Shown: positions 19,545-27,512, numbered from the stretch's first letter. The stretch: 64,000 nucleotides of DNA from Brachybacterium fresconis (GCF_017876515.1 NZ_JAGIOC010000001.1:4499502-4563501); one strand, 5' to 3'. Numbers and translations: made by a program. Notes: generated from the sequence alone by a model not told the origin.

Positions 19545-20429
19545 GTGGAGTCGATCAATCTCGGAGCCGTCCTCTTCGGCCTTCTGCTGCTGCTGTGGGT
19601 GGCCTACGCCCTGCCGCGCACCGCGCGCCGGCGCGACGTCATGGGCCGTGCCCGCGCCGCCGAGCTCACCGAGATGACCGCGGAGGCCCGGGACCTGTCC
19701 GAGGCCGTCCACACCCGCCGCTCCTCCCGTGAGGTGAATGCCGCCATGCCCCAGGACCGCCTGCTCCTGCGACCCGCCGATCCCACCAGCCGCCCCCGCT
19801 TCGACGCCGTCCCCGGCACTCGCATCGACGTCCTCGAGGAGAGGGCGCGCTCGCGGCGGGCGATGCGGACCGTGCTCGCCCTGCTGGCCGTGGGCACCGT
19901 CGGCCTGATCGGTCTCGCCCTCGCGCAGGCCATCGCCTGGTGGGTGCCGCTGATCGCGGTCGCCGGCCTCGCCGTGTACCTCGTCGGCCTGCGCCGCGCC
20001 GAGCTCGAGCGCCGCGCCCGCACCACCCGCACCGCCACCCGGGCCCGCCAGGAGCGTGCCGAGCGGGAGACGGCCCGTCGGGCAGATGCCGCGAGGACCG
20101 CTGCCCCCGTCGCGGAGCCGGCGACCCCGCCCGCCCGTGCCGAGACGTCCGTCCGACGTGAACCGCTGGAGACCACCGCGGAGCGCGCCGCCCACCAGGT
20201 CTCCGCGCCGGGGGAGTGGACGCCCCGACCCGTTCCACGCCCCACCTACACCCTGGGCGGCGAGGTCGACGACCTCGCCAGTCGGCACGCCGCCCACCGG
20301 GAGAGCATGCGTGCCACGTCCGTCCCGCTCGAGAGCGAGGGGGTCGAGGAGCTCGAGGCGGCCGACGAGACCTACGCTCCCGCGCAGGACCTGCGGCTCG
20401 ACGAGATCCTCGCCCGCCGCCGCGCCTGA
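19545..20429 (+). CDS. GlpR/SepX-like divisome membrane protein
   Basis: 294 residues from GTG 19545. A membrane helix at about 5-22 (LGAVLFGLLLLLWVAYALP) followed by TARRR, two adjacent helices near 106-145, and long charged, disordered linkers. This layout and its position right after rimJ match the actinobacterial GlpR/SepX family, membrane partners of the gephyrin-like protein Glp at the septum (established in Corynebacterium and Streptomyces). No moeA/glp gene is present at this locus. Identification rests on architecture plus gene order. Confidence 0.65.
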   Translation: MESINLGAVLFGLLLLLWVAYALPRTARRRDVMGRARAAELTEMTAEARDLSEAVHTRRSSREVNAAMPQDRLLLRPADPTSRPRFDAVPGTRIDVLEERARSRRAMRTVLALLAVGTVGLIGLALAQAIAWWVPLIAVAGLAVYLVGLRRAELERRARTTRTATRARQERAERETARRADAARTAAPVAEPATPPARAETSVRREPLETTAERAAHQVSAPGEWTPRPVPRPTYTLGGEVDDLASRHAAHRESMRATSVPLESEGVEELEAADETYAPAQDLRLDEILARRRA

Positions 20430-20430
20430 G

Positions 20431-21636
20431 ATGGACGGGTCCGCACGCCTGGCCGAGATCGAGCAGGCGCTGGCCCGCGAGGGCTGGTCCGAGCGGCCGG
20501 TGGCGGTGCTCGATCTCGACGCCTTCGACGCGAACCTCGCGGAGCTCGCCCGGCGTGCCGACGGCACCCCGCTGCGGGTCGCCTCGAAATCCCTGCGGGT
20601 GCGCACGCTGCTGGACCGGGCGCTGGCGCATCCCGGCTGCCGCGGCGTGCTCGCCTACACGCTGCCGGAGGCCCTCTGGCTCGCGGACGGCGGGATCGAG
20701 GACCTGGTGGTCGCCTATCCCACCACCGACCGCGCCGCCCTGCGCCGACTGGCGGGCGACCCGTCGGCGCCGGCCGCCATCACCCTGATGGTCGACGAGG
20801 TCGCCCAGCTCGAGCTGCTCCTGGACGCGACGTCGGACGTGCGCGACGGGACGCGGCCGATCCGGGTCGCGATCGAGCTCGACGTCTCCTATGCTCCGCT
20901 GCCCGGCATCCGCTTCGGCGCCCACCGCTCCCCGGTGCGCACCCCCGCACAGGCCCGCGAGCTGGCCGAGGAGATCGCCCGCCGCCCGGGCCTCGAGCTG
21001 GTCGGCCTGATGGCCTACGAGGGGCACGTCGCCGGGGTCACCGACGCGGCCCGCACCCCCTACGGCGCCGCCGTGCGAACCATGAAGGCCCTCTCCCGAC
21101 CCGACATCGCGTCCCGCCGCGCCGAGGCGGTCTCCGCGGTCCGGGAGGTGGCGGACCTCGAGTTCGTCAACGGCGGCGGCACCGGCTCGATCGAGTCCAC
21201 CGGCGCCGAGGCCGTCGTCACCGAGATCGCCGCCGGCTCCGGACTCGTCGGCTCCGGGCTGTTCGACCACTACCGCGATTTCCACCCCCGACCCGCCCTG
21301 CACCTGGGGTTCTCCGTGGTCCGACGACCAGCCCCCGGGATCGCCACGCTGCTGGGCGGCGGATGGATCGCCAGCGGTGTCCCCGGTCAGGACCGTCTGC
21401 CCACCATCGCGCACCCGCCCGGCCTGGCCTACGCCCCGCAGGAGGCGGCCGGCGAGGTGCAGACCCCGGTCGTGGGCGCCGCTGCCGACGATCTGCGGGT
21501 GGGGGAGACCGTCTGGCTGCGCCATGCGAAGGCGGGAGAGCCCGCGGAGCATCTGGCGGCATATGTGCTGATCTCCGGCGACGAGGTGGTCGCCGCCGCC
21601 CCCACCTACCGTGGAGAGGGGGCAGTCTTTCTCTGA
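20431..21636 (+). CDS. PLP-dependent alanine-racemase-fold enzyme (D-threonine-aldolase or amino-acid deaminase type)
   Basis: 401 residues of the COG3616 class. The PLP lysine is probably in RVASKSLRVR near residue 54. LVGLMAYEGHVAG and EFVNGGGTGSIEST are phosphate-binding or family blocks, and the C-terminal beta domain (PVVGAAADDLRVGETVWLRHAKAGEPAEH) carries the metal-binding His/Asp pattern seen in D-threonine aldolases. The exact substrate is unknown. It starts 1 nt after the preceding stop and is followed at once by a lactone oxidase, so an operon is likely. A 14-bp tandem array begins at its stop codon. Confidence 0.8.
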   Translation: MDGSARLAEIEQALAREGWSERPVAVLDLDAFDANLAELARRADGTPLRVASKSLRVRTLLDRALAHPGCRGVLAYTLPEALWLADGGIEDLVVAYPTTDRAALRRLAGDPSAPAAITLMVDEVAQLELLLDATSDVRDGTRPIRVAIELDVSYAPLPGIRFGAHRSPVRTPAQARELAEEIARRPGLELVGLMAYEGHVAGVTDAARTPYGAAVRTMKALSRPDIASRRAEAVSAVREVADLEFVNGGGTGSIESTGAEAVVTEIAAGSGLVGSGLFDHYRDFHPRPALHLGFSVVRRPAPGIATLLGGGWIASGVPGQDRLPTIAHPPGLAYAPQEAAGEVQTPVVGAAADDLRVGETVWLRHAKAGEPAEHLAAYVLISGDEVVAAAPTYRGEGAVFL

Positions 21637-21675
21637 GGAGATGCCGCTGAGGAGATGCCGCTGAGGAGATGCCGC
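21634..21675 (+). repeat. Three perfect 14-bp units beginning at a stop codon
   Basis: TGAGGAGATGCCGC occurs at 21634-21647, 21648-21661 and 21662-21675. The first three bases are the stop codon of the upstream gene. Confidence 0.95.
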
Positions 21676-21768
21676 TCGCCGGCTCGCGAGGGTCCGGGCC
21701 GGCGGACCACGGCGGCCGAGCCATCGGACCGCAGCGGTCGAGCCCGCGGACCGGAACGGAAGGAACCC

Positions 21769-23082
21769 ATGGTGCTGATCTCATGCCCGACCCACCGCAC
21801 CTGGAGCGGGACGGTCCGCTGGAGCCCGCAGCAGGTCCTTGCTCCGCGCAGCGAGGACGAGATCCTCGCGGCCATGCGCACCGCCCGAGAGGCCGGGGCG
21901 GGCCTGCGGATGATCGGCGGCGGGCACTCCTTCTCCGCGCTGGTGGCGACCGACGGCGTGATGGCCGGCCTCGACGGCTACCGGGGTCTGGTGCGGGTCG
22001 ACGCCGACTCCGGGTTCGTCACGCTGCGAGGCGGCACCCGGTTGTGGGAGATCGCCGACCTGCTCGCCCCGCACGGCCTCGCATTGTCGGTGATGGGGGA
22101 CATCGACCACCAGTCCATCGCCGGGGCGATCCAGACCGGCACCCACGGCACCGGAGCGCGCTTCACCGGCTTCGCGGGCATGGTCCGCGGGCTCCGCCTC
22201 GCCCTGCCCGACGGATCCGTCGTGGACACCTCACCGACCCGGGACCCCGATCTCTTCCAGGCCGCCCGTCTGGGGCTCGGCGCGGTCGGCGTCGTCCTCG
22301 AGGTCACCCTCGCCTGCGTGCCCCGGTACCGGTTGGATCTCGTGGAGGCCACCGTCGACCTCGACGAGGCGCTCGGCAGCTTCGTCGCGGACTCCGCGAT
22401 CGCCGACCACCACGAGCTGTTCTGGTTCCCGCGCACCGACCGGGCGACCGTGCGGACCATGCGCCGGGTCCCCCAGGACACCCCGGCCCGGGGCCCCGGT
22501 CGCGTGGCCGGGGTGATCCAGCAGGAGGTGCTCGGCAACGGGGCCTGGGAGCTGCTGTGCCGTGGGGCCTCGCTCGCACCGGCCCTCAGCCGGCCCGCCG
22601 CCGAGCTCGCTTCCCGGGTCTTCGCCGGGCCGCGGGTGCTGGACGATTCCGCCGCGGTGTTCACCGCGCCGCGCCGGGTGCGCTTCCACGAGTCCGAATG
22701 GGCGATCCCCACCGAACGTCTCGGGGAGGCGTTCACCGCGCTGCGGGCACGGCTGACGGCCGAGGACGTCCGCGTCACCTTCCCGCTCGAGATCCGCCGC
22801 GCCGCGCCCGACGACGTCTGGCTGTCCACCGCCTACGGCCGCGACACCGTCTACCTCGCGGCGCACCGCTACCACCGGGAGGACCCCGGGCCGTACCTGC
22901 TGCTGATCCAGCGCATCCTCGCCCCCTTCACGGCTCGTCCGCACTGGGGCAAGCAGCACTGGCTCGGGGCCCCACAGCTTCGGGAGCTGTATCCGCGCTT
23001 CGAGGACTTCCGGGCGGTGCGCGCGGCGGCCGACCCCGAGGGGATGCTCATGACCCCGTATCTCCGCCATCTGCTGGGATGA
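21769..23082 (+). CDS. FAD-linked sugar-lactone oxidase (D-arabinono-1,4-lactone/L-gulonolactone oxidase type)
   Basis: 437 residues. An N-terminal PCMH-type FAD domain carries GGGHSFSALVATDGVMAGLDG, where the His is the usual covalent flavin site, and GAIQTGTHGTG. The C-terminal ALO domain ends with ARPHWGKQHWLG and RFEDFRAVRAAADPEGMLMTPYL, typical of this family. It probably oxidises an aldonolactone or polyol. GGAAGGAAC before ATG 21769 fixes the start. Likely co-transcribed with the PLP enzyme upstream, although the pairing suggests no pathway I can name. Confidence 0.88.
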   Translation: MVLISCPTHRTWSGTVRWSPQQVLAPRSEDEILAAMRTAREAGAGLRMIGGGHSFSALVATDGVMAGLDGYRGLVRVDADSGFVTLRGGTRLWEIADLLAPHGLALSVMGDIDHQSIAGAIQTGTHGTGARFTGFAGMVRGLRLALPDGSVVDTSPTRDPDLFQAARLGLGAVGVVLEVTLACVPRYRLDLVEATVDLDEALGSFVADSAIADHHELFWFPRTDRATVRTMRRVPQDTPARGPGRVAGVIQQEVLGNGAWELLCRGASLAPALSRPAAELASRVFAGPRVLDDSAAVFTAPRRVRFHESEWAIPTERLGEAFTALRARLTAEDVRVTFPLEIRRAAPDDVWLSTAYGRDTVYLAAHRYHREDPGPYLLLIQRILAPFTARPHWGKQHWLGAPQLRELYPRFEDFRAVRAAADPEGMLMTPYLRHLLG

Positions 23083-23131
23083 TGGGGGAGTCCGTCCTGC
23101 GGCGGGATCGGCACCCGGGTCCGCCGCGGCC

Positions 23132-23137
23132 TAGGCT
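23132..23137 (+). promoter_or_regulatory. -10 hexamer TAGGCT of the inositol-phosphatase-family gene
   Basis: It ends 7 nt before the ATG at 23145; no Shine-Dalgarno is seen, so a leaderless start is likely. Confidence 0.55.
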
Positions 23138-23144
23138 GTCGGCG

Positions 23145-24032
23145 ATGAACAGCTCCTCGCCCCGCACCCCGCCCTCGTCCGTCCCCAGCCCGACGCGTCT
23201 GCTGGAGATCGCGACCACCGCGGCCGGCGCCGCGGCCGACTACATCCGCTCCCTGGACCGTGACCACCTCAGTCGCGAGTACAAGACCTCCAGCCACGAC
23301 ATCGTCACCGAGCACGACAGGGCGAGCGAGGAGATCATCGTCTCCGAGCTGCGGCGCCTGCTGCCGACCTGCCGCATCGTCGGCGAGGAGGGCGGGGAGC
23401 GCCCGGCCGCGGAGGGCTCCGCCGAGGCGGAGGGCCCGGTGGTGAGCTTCTACGTCGACCCCATCGACGGCACCAGCAACTTCGCCGCCGGACTGCCGCT
23501 GTTCTGCATCTCGATCGGGGTCGCGGTCGATGACGAGCTGGTCGCCGGGGTGATCGACGCGCCGATCCTCGGTCAGATCTTCTCCGCGGCCGACGGGCCC
23601 GCGATGCTGGGCGGCGTCCCGATCAGCCCGCGCTCGACGAATGCCCCGGCCGATGCCCTGCTGCTGACCGGCTTCCCCGGGCAGCGCGACGCCCTCGAGT
23701 TCCCCGAGCTCGCCGCCCGCGCCCACGTCGAGATCCACCAGGAGCACTCCGCCGTCCGCCACCTCGGCACCGCGGCCCTGGAGCTCGCCTACGTCGCCGC
23801 CGGCTGGGCCGATGCCACCGCACTGGCCTCGATCAACTCCTGGGACATCGCCGCCGGTTTCCATCTCGTCCGGCAGGCGGGCGGCTCGATCCGCAGCTGG
23901 CCGGGACGGGACCGCAGCGACCGGCCCGCTCACCTCCACCCCGCCTACGTCGCCTGCACGGGACCCGAGCGGCTCGACCTGCTCGATGCGCTCCACGAGC
24001 AGGTCCAGGAGGTCCGCGACGCGGATCTGTGA
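23145..24032 (+). CDS. Inositol-monophosphatase-family phosphatase
   Basis: 295 residues. Metal motifs: EEGGER (Glu near 84), DPIDGTSNFAAGLP (about 108-121) and SINSWDIAAGFHLVRQAGG near the C-terminus, all standard for IMPase/CysQ/SuhB enzymes. It hydrolyses a sugar or inositol phosphate with Mg2+; which one is not evident. The N-terminal 15 residues are Ser/Pro-rich. The start follows the leaderless promoter at 23132. Confidence 0.9.
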   Translation: MNSSSPRTPPSSVPSPTRLLEIATTAAGAAADYIRSLDRDHLSREYKTSSHDIVTEHDRASEEIIVSELRRLLPTCRIVGEEGGERPAAEGSAEAEGPVVSFYVDPIDGTSNFAAGLPLFCISIGVAVDDELVAGVIDAPILGQIFSAADGPAMLGGVPISPRSTNAPADALLLTGFPGQRDALEFPELAARAHVEIHQEHSAVRHLGTAALELAYVAAGWADATALASINSWDIAAGFHLVRQAGGSIRSWPGRDRSDRPAHLHPAYVACTGPERLDLLDALHEQVQEVRDADL

Positions 24033-24081
24033 TCCTCGTCAAGGCGGCCTCGTCAGTTCGTCACCCGGCGCTGCCCGGTGC

Positions 24082-24087
24082 TAATCT
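24082..24087 (+). promoter_or_regulatory. -10 hexamer TAATCT upstream of tRNA-Ala
   Basis: TAATCT lies 21 nt before the tRNA 5' end. The same GCTAATCT sequence occurs before rplY at 47052. Confidence 0.5.
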
Positions 24088-24108
24088 GTCGGGGTCGCCA
24101 CGCGACAT

Positions 24109-24181
24109 GGGGCTATGGCGCAGTTGGTAGCGCGTCTCGTTCGCAATGAGAAGGTCCGGGGTTCGAATCCCCGTAGCTCCA
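24109..24181 (+). tRNA. tRNA-Ala (anticodon CGC)
   Basis: Acceptor stem GGGGCTA/TAGCTCC contains the G3:U70 pair that identifies alanine tRNAs. The anticodon stem-loop TCTCG-TTCGCAA-TGAGA gives anticodon CGC, and the T-arm GGTTCGAATCC is standard. The discriminator base is A, and a full CCA is not encoded. Confidence 0.97.
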
Positions 24182-24189
24182 CCGCATGA

Positions 24190-24231
24190 CCTGGGCCGCG
24201 TTACCGTTCACGAACGGTTGCGCGGCCCAGG
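24190..24231 (+). terminator. Intrinsic terminator after tRNA-Ala
   Basis: CCTGGGCCGCG (24190-24200) pairs with 24221-24231, and inside it ACCGTTC pairs with GAACGGT. A TCTTTCT tract follows directly, making a textbook intrinsic terminator. Confidence 0.9.
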
Positions 24232-24308
24232 TCTTTCTGCGTCCGGTGCCATGTGGTGGGATGGAGGGACGCCCGGCCAGACGATGGCCGCCGACCCCGG
24301 GGAGCCGC

Positions 24309-25484
24309 ATGATCCAGCCCGTCGCAGCGCCCGCAGGTCGCCCGCTGGTCTCGGCGGTGACCGGGACCAATGGCAAGACCAGCGTCGCCAGTGCCACCCT
24401 GCAGCTGTTGCGGGCCGTCGGGTGGCGCGCAGCGGGCTACGACTCGACCGGCATCACGGACGTCGACGGCATCGTGCACATCGCGCGTCCACGGCGTTCA
24501 CCGGACTTTCTGCCCGAGATGATCGAGTACCAGGCTCGCGCCGGTGCGACGGCCATGTCCCTCGAGGCCTTCGTCGGCATCCTCGCCGACGGACTGTTCG
24601 AGCGCGTCGAGGTCGACACCGCCGTGTGCACGGGTCTCGAACGAGATCACCTGGACGTCCACGGCAGCATCGAGGCGTACTGGGGCGCCAAGCTGTCCCT
24701 GTTCGACACGCACCTGCGGCCCGACGGGGTCGCCGTGATGGCGACGGACTGCGCGCAGGGTGACCGGGTGCGCGCTGCGGTGCAGCGGCGCGGGGCGCGC
24801 CTGGTCACGGTGGGGGAGGGCGGAGACCTCGCGTTCACGGCCCCTCGGGAGGTCGATGGAGGGCTCTGCGGACGACTCATGATCGACGAGGAGGTCTTCG
24901 AGGTCACGCTGCCGACGGTGCACTCGATCGCCGTCACCAATCTGCTGCTGGCCGCGGCCGCCGTCCTCACCGCGGGGTCTGCGCCGGACATCCTGGCCCG
25001 GGCTCTCGAGGAGACCACCCCGCCGCCGGGTCGTCTCGAGGTCATCGCGCGGAGCCGCGGCGTCACCGCGATGGTCGACACCGCGCACAATCCCGGCGCT
25101 CTGCGGACCGCACTGCGAACGGTGCGGGCACGCACGACGGGACGGCTGCTGGTGGTGTTCGGGGCCGGCGGGGAGAGGGACCGTCCCAAGCGGAACGAGA
25201 TGGGGGCGATCGCCGCTTCGCTCGCCGACCTCGTGATCCTGACCGACGACAACCCCCGGCGCGAGTCACCGGGGCGCATCCGCTCCGATGTGCGTGCGGG
25301 ATGCCCGGACTGCCTGGAGATCCCGCGCCGACAGGACGCGATCCACGCCGCGCTGGAGATAGCCCGTCCAGGCGACGTCGTGCTGGTCGCCGGCAAGGGC
25401 GACGAGACGGAGCAGCTGATCGGGACCCGTCGAGTGCCCCACGACGACCGCGAGGTCATCCGGCGAGCGATGCCGCAGACATGA
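24309..25484 (+). CDS. MurE-like Mur ligase without the N-terminal UDP-binding domain
   Basis: 391 residues. It begins directly in the central ATPase domain: GTNGKTS (residues 19-25), ERDHLDVHG (111-119), the probable carbamylated lysine in GAKLSLF (Lys128), HNPGALRTAL (260-269), FGAGGERDRPKR (284-295) and a C-terminal DNPRRESP (314-321) like the diaminopimelate-recognition DNPR of MurE. The domain that holds UDP-MurNAc in MurE (about 100 residues) is missing, and the usual GKGHE is GKGDE. It should form an ATP-driven amide bond, but on an unknown substrate. Start ATG 24309 has GGGGAG upstream. It lies just after tRNA-Ala and converges on the repeat-peptide gene. Confidence 0.8.
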   Translation: MIQPVAAPAGRPLVSAVTGTNGKTSVASATLQLLRAVGWRAAGYDSTGITDVDGIVHIARPRRSPDFLPEMIEYQARAGATAMSLEAFVGILADGLFERVEVDTAVCTGLERDHLDVHGSIEAYWGAKLSLFDTHLRPDGVAVMATDCAQGDRVRAAVQRRGARLVTVGEGGDLAFTAPREVDGGLCGRLMIDEEVFEVTLPTVHSIAVTNLLLAAAAVLTAGSAPDILARALEETTPPPGRLEVIARSRGVTAMVDTAHNPGALRTALRTVRARTTGRLLVVFGAGGERDRPKRNEMGAIAASLADLVILTDDNPRRESPGRIRSDVRAGCPDCLEIPRRQDAIHAALEIARPGDVVLVAGKGDETEQLIGTRRVPHDDREVIRRAMPQT

Positions 25485-25485
25485 T

Positions 25486-25520
25486 CTGCGCGGTGCCCGC
25501 AGGGAGTGGACACCGCGCAG
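25486..25520. terminator. Hairpin between the Mur ligase and the repeat-peptide gene
   Basis: CTGCGCGGTG (25486-25495) pairs perfectly with 25511-25520 across a 15-nt loop. It starts 2 nt after the ligase stop and could end transcription from both sides. Confidence 0.75.
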
Positions 25521-25532
25521 CTCAGGAACGGC

Positions 25533-25745
25533 TCAGATCTTCCCGCCGTCGGGGTCATATCCTCCGTCGGGGTTCCAGCCTCCGTCGGGGTCGCCTCCGC
25601 TGTCGGGGTTCCAGCCTCCGTCGGGGTCGCCTCCGCTGTCGGGGTTCCAGCCGCCGTCGGGGTCGCCCCCTCCGTCCGGGTTCCATCCGCCGTCCGGATC
25701 GTAGCCCCCATCCGGGTCATATCCGGGATTCACGCCGTTCGTCAT
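25533..25745 (-). CDS. 70-aa peptide of ten hexapeptide repeats, [YWG][DN]PD[GS]G
   Basis: After the leader MTNGVNPG (1-8), residues 9-68 are exactly ten six-residue units; the unit heads run Y,Y,W,G,W,G,W,G,W,Y, and the peptide ends KI. It holds 16 Asp, no Cys and only one basic residue (Lys69). An ideal AGGAGG ribosome site stands 4 nt before the ATG, which argues strongly for translation. I recognise no family. Possible readings are a multi-core precursor of a modified peptide (Asp/Asn and aromatic side chains as targets), an acidic metal-binding peptide, or a surface-type repeat. No signal peptide or membrane segment is present. The nearest enzymes are a Mur ligase and an alpha/beta hydrolase. 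Confidence 0.75.
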   Translation of the reverse strand: MTNGVNPGYDPDGGYDPDGGWNPDGGGDPDGGWNPDSGGDPDGGWNPDSGGDPDGGWNPDGGYDPDGGKI

Positions 25746-26196
25746 GATGCCTCCTGGCTTCGGTGTGTGTCCTTCGTCATAGAGTCAACGTGCTTCCTCG
25801 CGTGCGTGCAAGGGGTGTGCGGTGAATTCTTGGACATGTGCCGGGTCGGCCGTCACGTCCAGCATTCGGCTCCCTCTCGTGACGGCGTGGTCCGCCACGA
25901 AGGCACCGCATGATGGCGCGCTGCGGTGCGATCATCCGAGAACTCGCTCGGACGGGACACCGAAGGGGGTCCTCATGGCCGCACCCACCGACGTCGTCTC
26001 CGTGGCCGCGCGCGGCATCATGCCCACCCGCGCCTGGGACCTGCTCGCCGGCCGGGTCCTGCGGGTCTACTCCTCGATGGACCGCTTCACGGGCCATCGG
26101 GGCCCCCGAGGACCGAGGACCGAGGACCGCGGCGTGGCCGGCCGGCCTCCCGCCGGGTACTCTCCCTGCGGAACCACCGACCGGGGGAGGGGCGCG

Positions 26197-26946
26197 ATGA
26201 CCACGAGCATCGTCCTGATCCACGCCATCCGCTCCTCGCGCACCATGTGGCAGGGACAGGTCCGTCGCCTGCGCGAGCACGGCTACCGGGTGATCGCCCC
26301 GGATCTGCCCGGGCACGGGCTCCGACGAGGCGAGACGTTCTCTCTGCACGGCGCCCTGGAGACCATCGACGAGGCCGTCGCGGCCTGCGAGGAGCCGCCG
26401 CTGCTGGTCGGCCTCTCCCTCGGCGGCTACATGACGCTGCACTGGGCGGCGCAGAACCCGCAGCGGCTCGCGGCGGTGGTCGCCGCGGACTGCACGATCG
26501 TCCCCGGCCCCGCTTCGGTTCGCCTCTACGGGCTGTGGATGAGCATGAAGGACTGGATGCCGGGGGACACGGATTCCCGGGTGGCACGCGCCTTCGCCCG
26601 ACGCCATACCCGCAAGGCCGCGAGACGCTACTACGGCGGCGGCCGTGCCCGCGGGGTGGTGCCCACCGTCGTGCGCACGATCGGTGCCCTCGACCTGCTC
26701 GCGGACGTCGCCTCGATCGAGGTGCCGATCACCTTCGTCAACGGCGAGCACGACCCGTTCCGACGCCACGAGGCGCAGTTCCTCGAGGCGTCGCGGGACG
26801 GGAAGCTGGTGGTGCTGCACGACGCCGGACACATCGCGAACCTCTCCCGGCCCAAGCGCTTCGCCAAGGTGCTGCGACGCGCCGCCGGCCCGCGATCCTC
26901 CCCTTCGCGGGTGCGGGCGGGAATGGGCGACGGTGCCCGCGCGTAA
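26197..26946 (+). CDS. Alpha/beta hydrolase
   Basis: 249 residues. IVLIHAIRSSRTMW (oxyanion region), the nucleophile elbow GLSLGGYM with Ser near residue 72, the acid in FVNGEHDPF and His in DAGHIANLSRPKRF make a complete catalytic triad. Substrate unknown. The ATG at 26197 has a strong GGGGGAGGGG and gives normal family length. The frame is open upstream to an ATG at 25975 that also has AAGGGGG before it, adding 74 residues of unclear nature. The gene-free stretch 25746-26196 otherwise shows nothing recognisable. It is divergent from the repeat peptide. Confidence 0.88.
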   Translation: MTTSIVLIHAIRSSRTMWQGQVRRLREHGYRVIAPDLPGHGLRRGETFSLHGALETIDEAVAACEEPPLLVGLSLGGYMTLHWAAQNPQRLAAVVAADCTIVPGPASVRLYGLWMSMKDWMPGDTDSRVARAFARRHTRKAARRYYGGGRARGVVPTVVRTIGALDLLADVASIEVPITFVNGEHDPFRRHEAQFLEASRDGKLVVLHDAGHIANLSRPKRFAKVLRRAAGPRSSPSRVRAGMGDGARA

Positions 26947-27003
26947 CGCCCCGCCCGGGGCGCCCTCGCCGGTGGCTGCTCGCGCTGCGGTGCCGCCGAC
27001 CGC

Positions 27004-27411
27004 TCAGTCGGGCAGGTGACCGGTGCGCAGGAGGTGCTCGAACGCCTGGGCGAAGCGTTCCGCGTCGGCCTTCCGGTTCGGCATCATCGCGATGTCCCGA
27101 GCCCCCTGGACCTGGATCTTCACCCGCGAGAAGATCCCGGGCCGGTAGGTGATGCCGGTGATCCGGTCGGCGCGCGCCTCCTTCTTGATCTTCACGCCCG
27201 TGAAGCCGCCGGTCACCTTCGCCACCAGCAGCCGACGCACGGTCGCGATCATCACGTCGGGATAGTCGCCGGCGACCCCCGGCACGGCGAGCAGGACCTC
27301 TTCCTGCGGGTCCAGCGCCTTGGGGACGTCGCGCCGCAGTCCCGGCGAGGAGAACAGCTCGTTGCGGTTCAGCGCGGTGGCATAGGACATGGAAGCGCGG
27401 GACGTGGTCAT
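27004..27411 (-). CDS. PH-domain-like protein (YokE-type)
   Basis: 135 residues with one bacterial PH-like fold at about 33-128: ALDPQEEVLLAVPGV, then alternating strands (RRLLVAKVTGGFTGVKIKKE, DRITGITYRPGIFSRVKIQVQG) and a final helix DAERFAQAFEHLL. Such proteins bind membranes or partners; the function is unknown. A leaderless promoter (TACGAT, 6 nt upstream) fixes ATG 27409-27411. It is divergent from the WXG100 gene across a region with two inverted repeats. Confidence 0.75.
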   Translation of the reverse strand: MTTSRASMSYATALNRNELFSSPGLRRDVPKALDPQEEVLLAVPGVAGDYPDVMIATVRRLLVAKVTGGFTGVKIKKEARADRITGITYRPGIFSRVKIQVQGARDIAMMPNRKADAERFAQAFEHLLRTGHLPD

Positions 27412-27417
27412 CGCGCC

Positions 27418-27423
27418 ATCGTA
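27418..27423 (-). promoter_or_regulatory. -10 hexamer TACGAT of the PH-domain gene
   Basis: Minus-strand TACGAT ends 6 nt before the ATG at 27411, predicting a leaderless mRNA. Confidence 0.5.
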
Positions 27424-27430
27424 GAGCCAC

Positions 27431-27472
27431 GGTGCGCCGCACGCAGAGCTGTGGCACCCCGTGCGGCGCACC
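27431..27472. promoter_or_regulatory. Long inverted repeat (12-bp arms) between divergent genes
   Basis: GGTGCGCCGCAC (27431-27442) is exactly mirrored at 27461-27472 with an 18-nt centre. It lies just upstream of the PH-domain gene -10 box, so an operator is more likely than a terminator. Confidence 0.55.
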
Positions 27473-27494
27473 GGTCGGGGACCGGCAGCAGGCG

Positions 27495-27512
27495 ATGGGG
27501 ACTTGTCCCCAT
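27495..27512. promoter_or_regulatory. Palindrome ATGGGGAC-TT-GTCCCCAT
   Basis: Perfect 8-bp arms with a 2-bp centre, about 95 bp before the WXG100 start and downstream of the 12-bp repeat; the compact dyad fits a dimeric repressor. Confidence 0.5.

Noticed and set aside
25777..26832. Minus-strand frame over the alpha/beta hydrolase, considered as a partner of the repeat peptide
   Set aside because: Low-complexity mirror of the hydrolase with its complete catalytic triad; no domain and no ribosome site.
24109..26946. Integrative element inserted at tRNA-Ala
   Set aside because: No integrase, no duplicated tRNA 3' end and no clear base-composition shift; the tRNA is followed at once by its own terminator.
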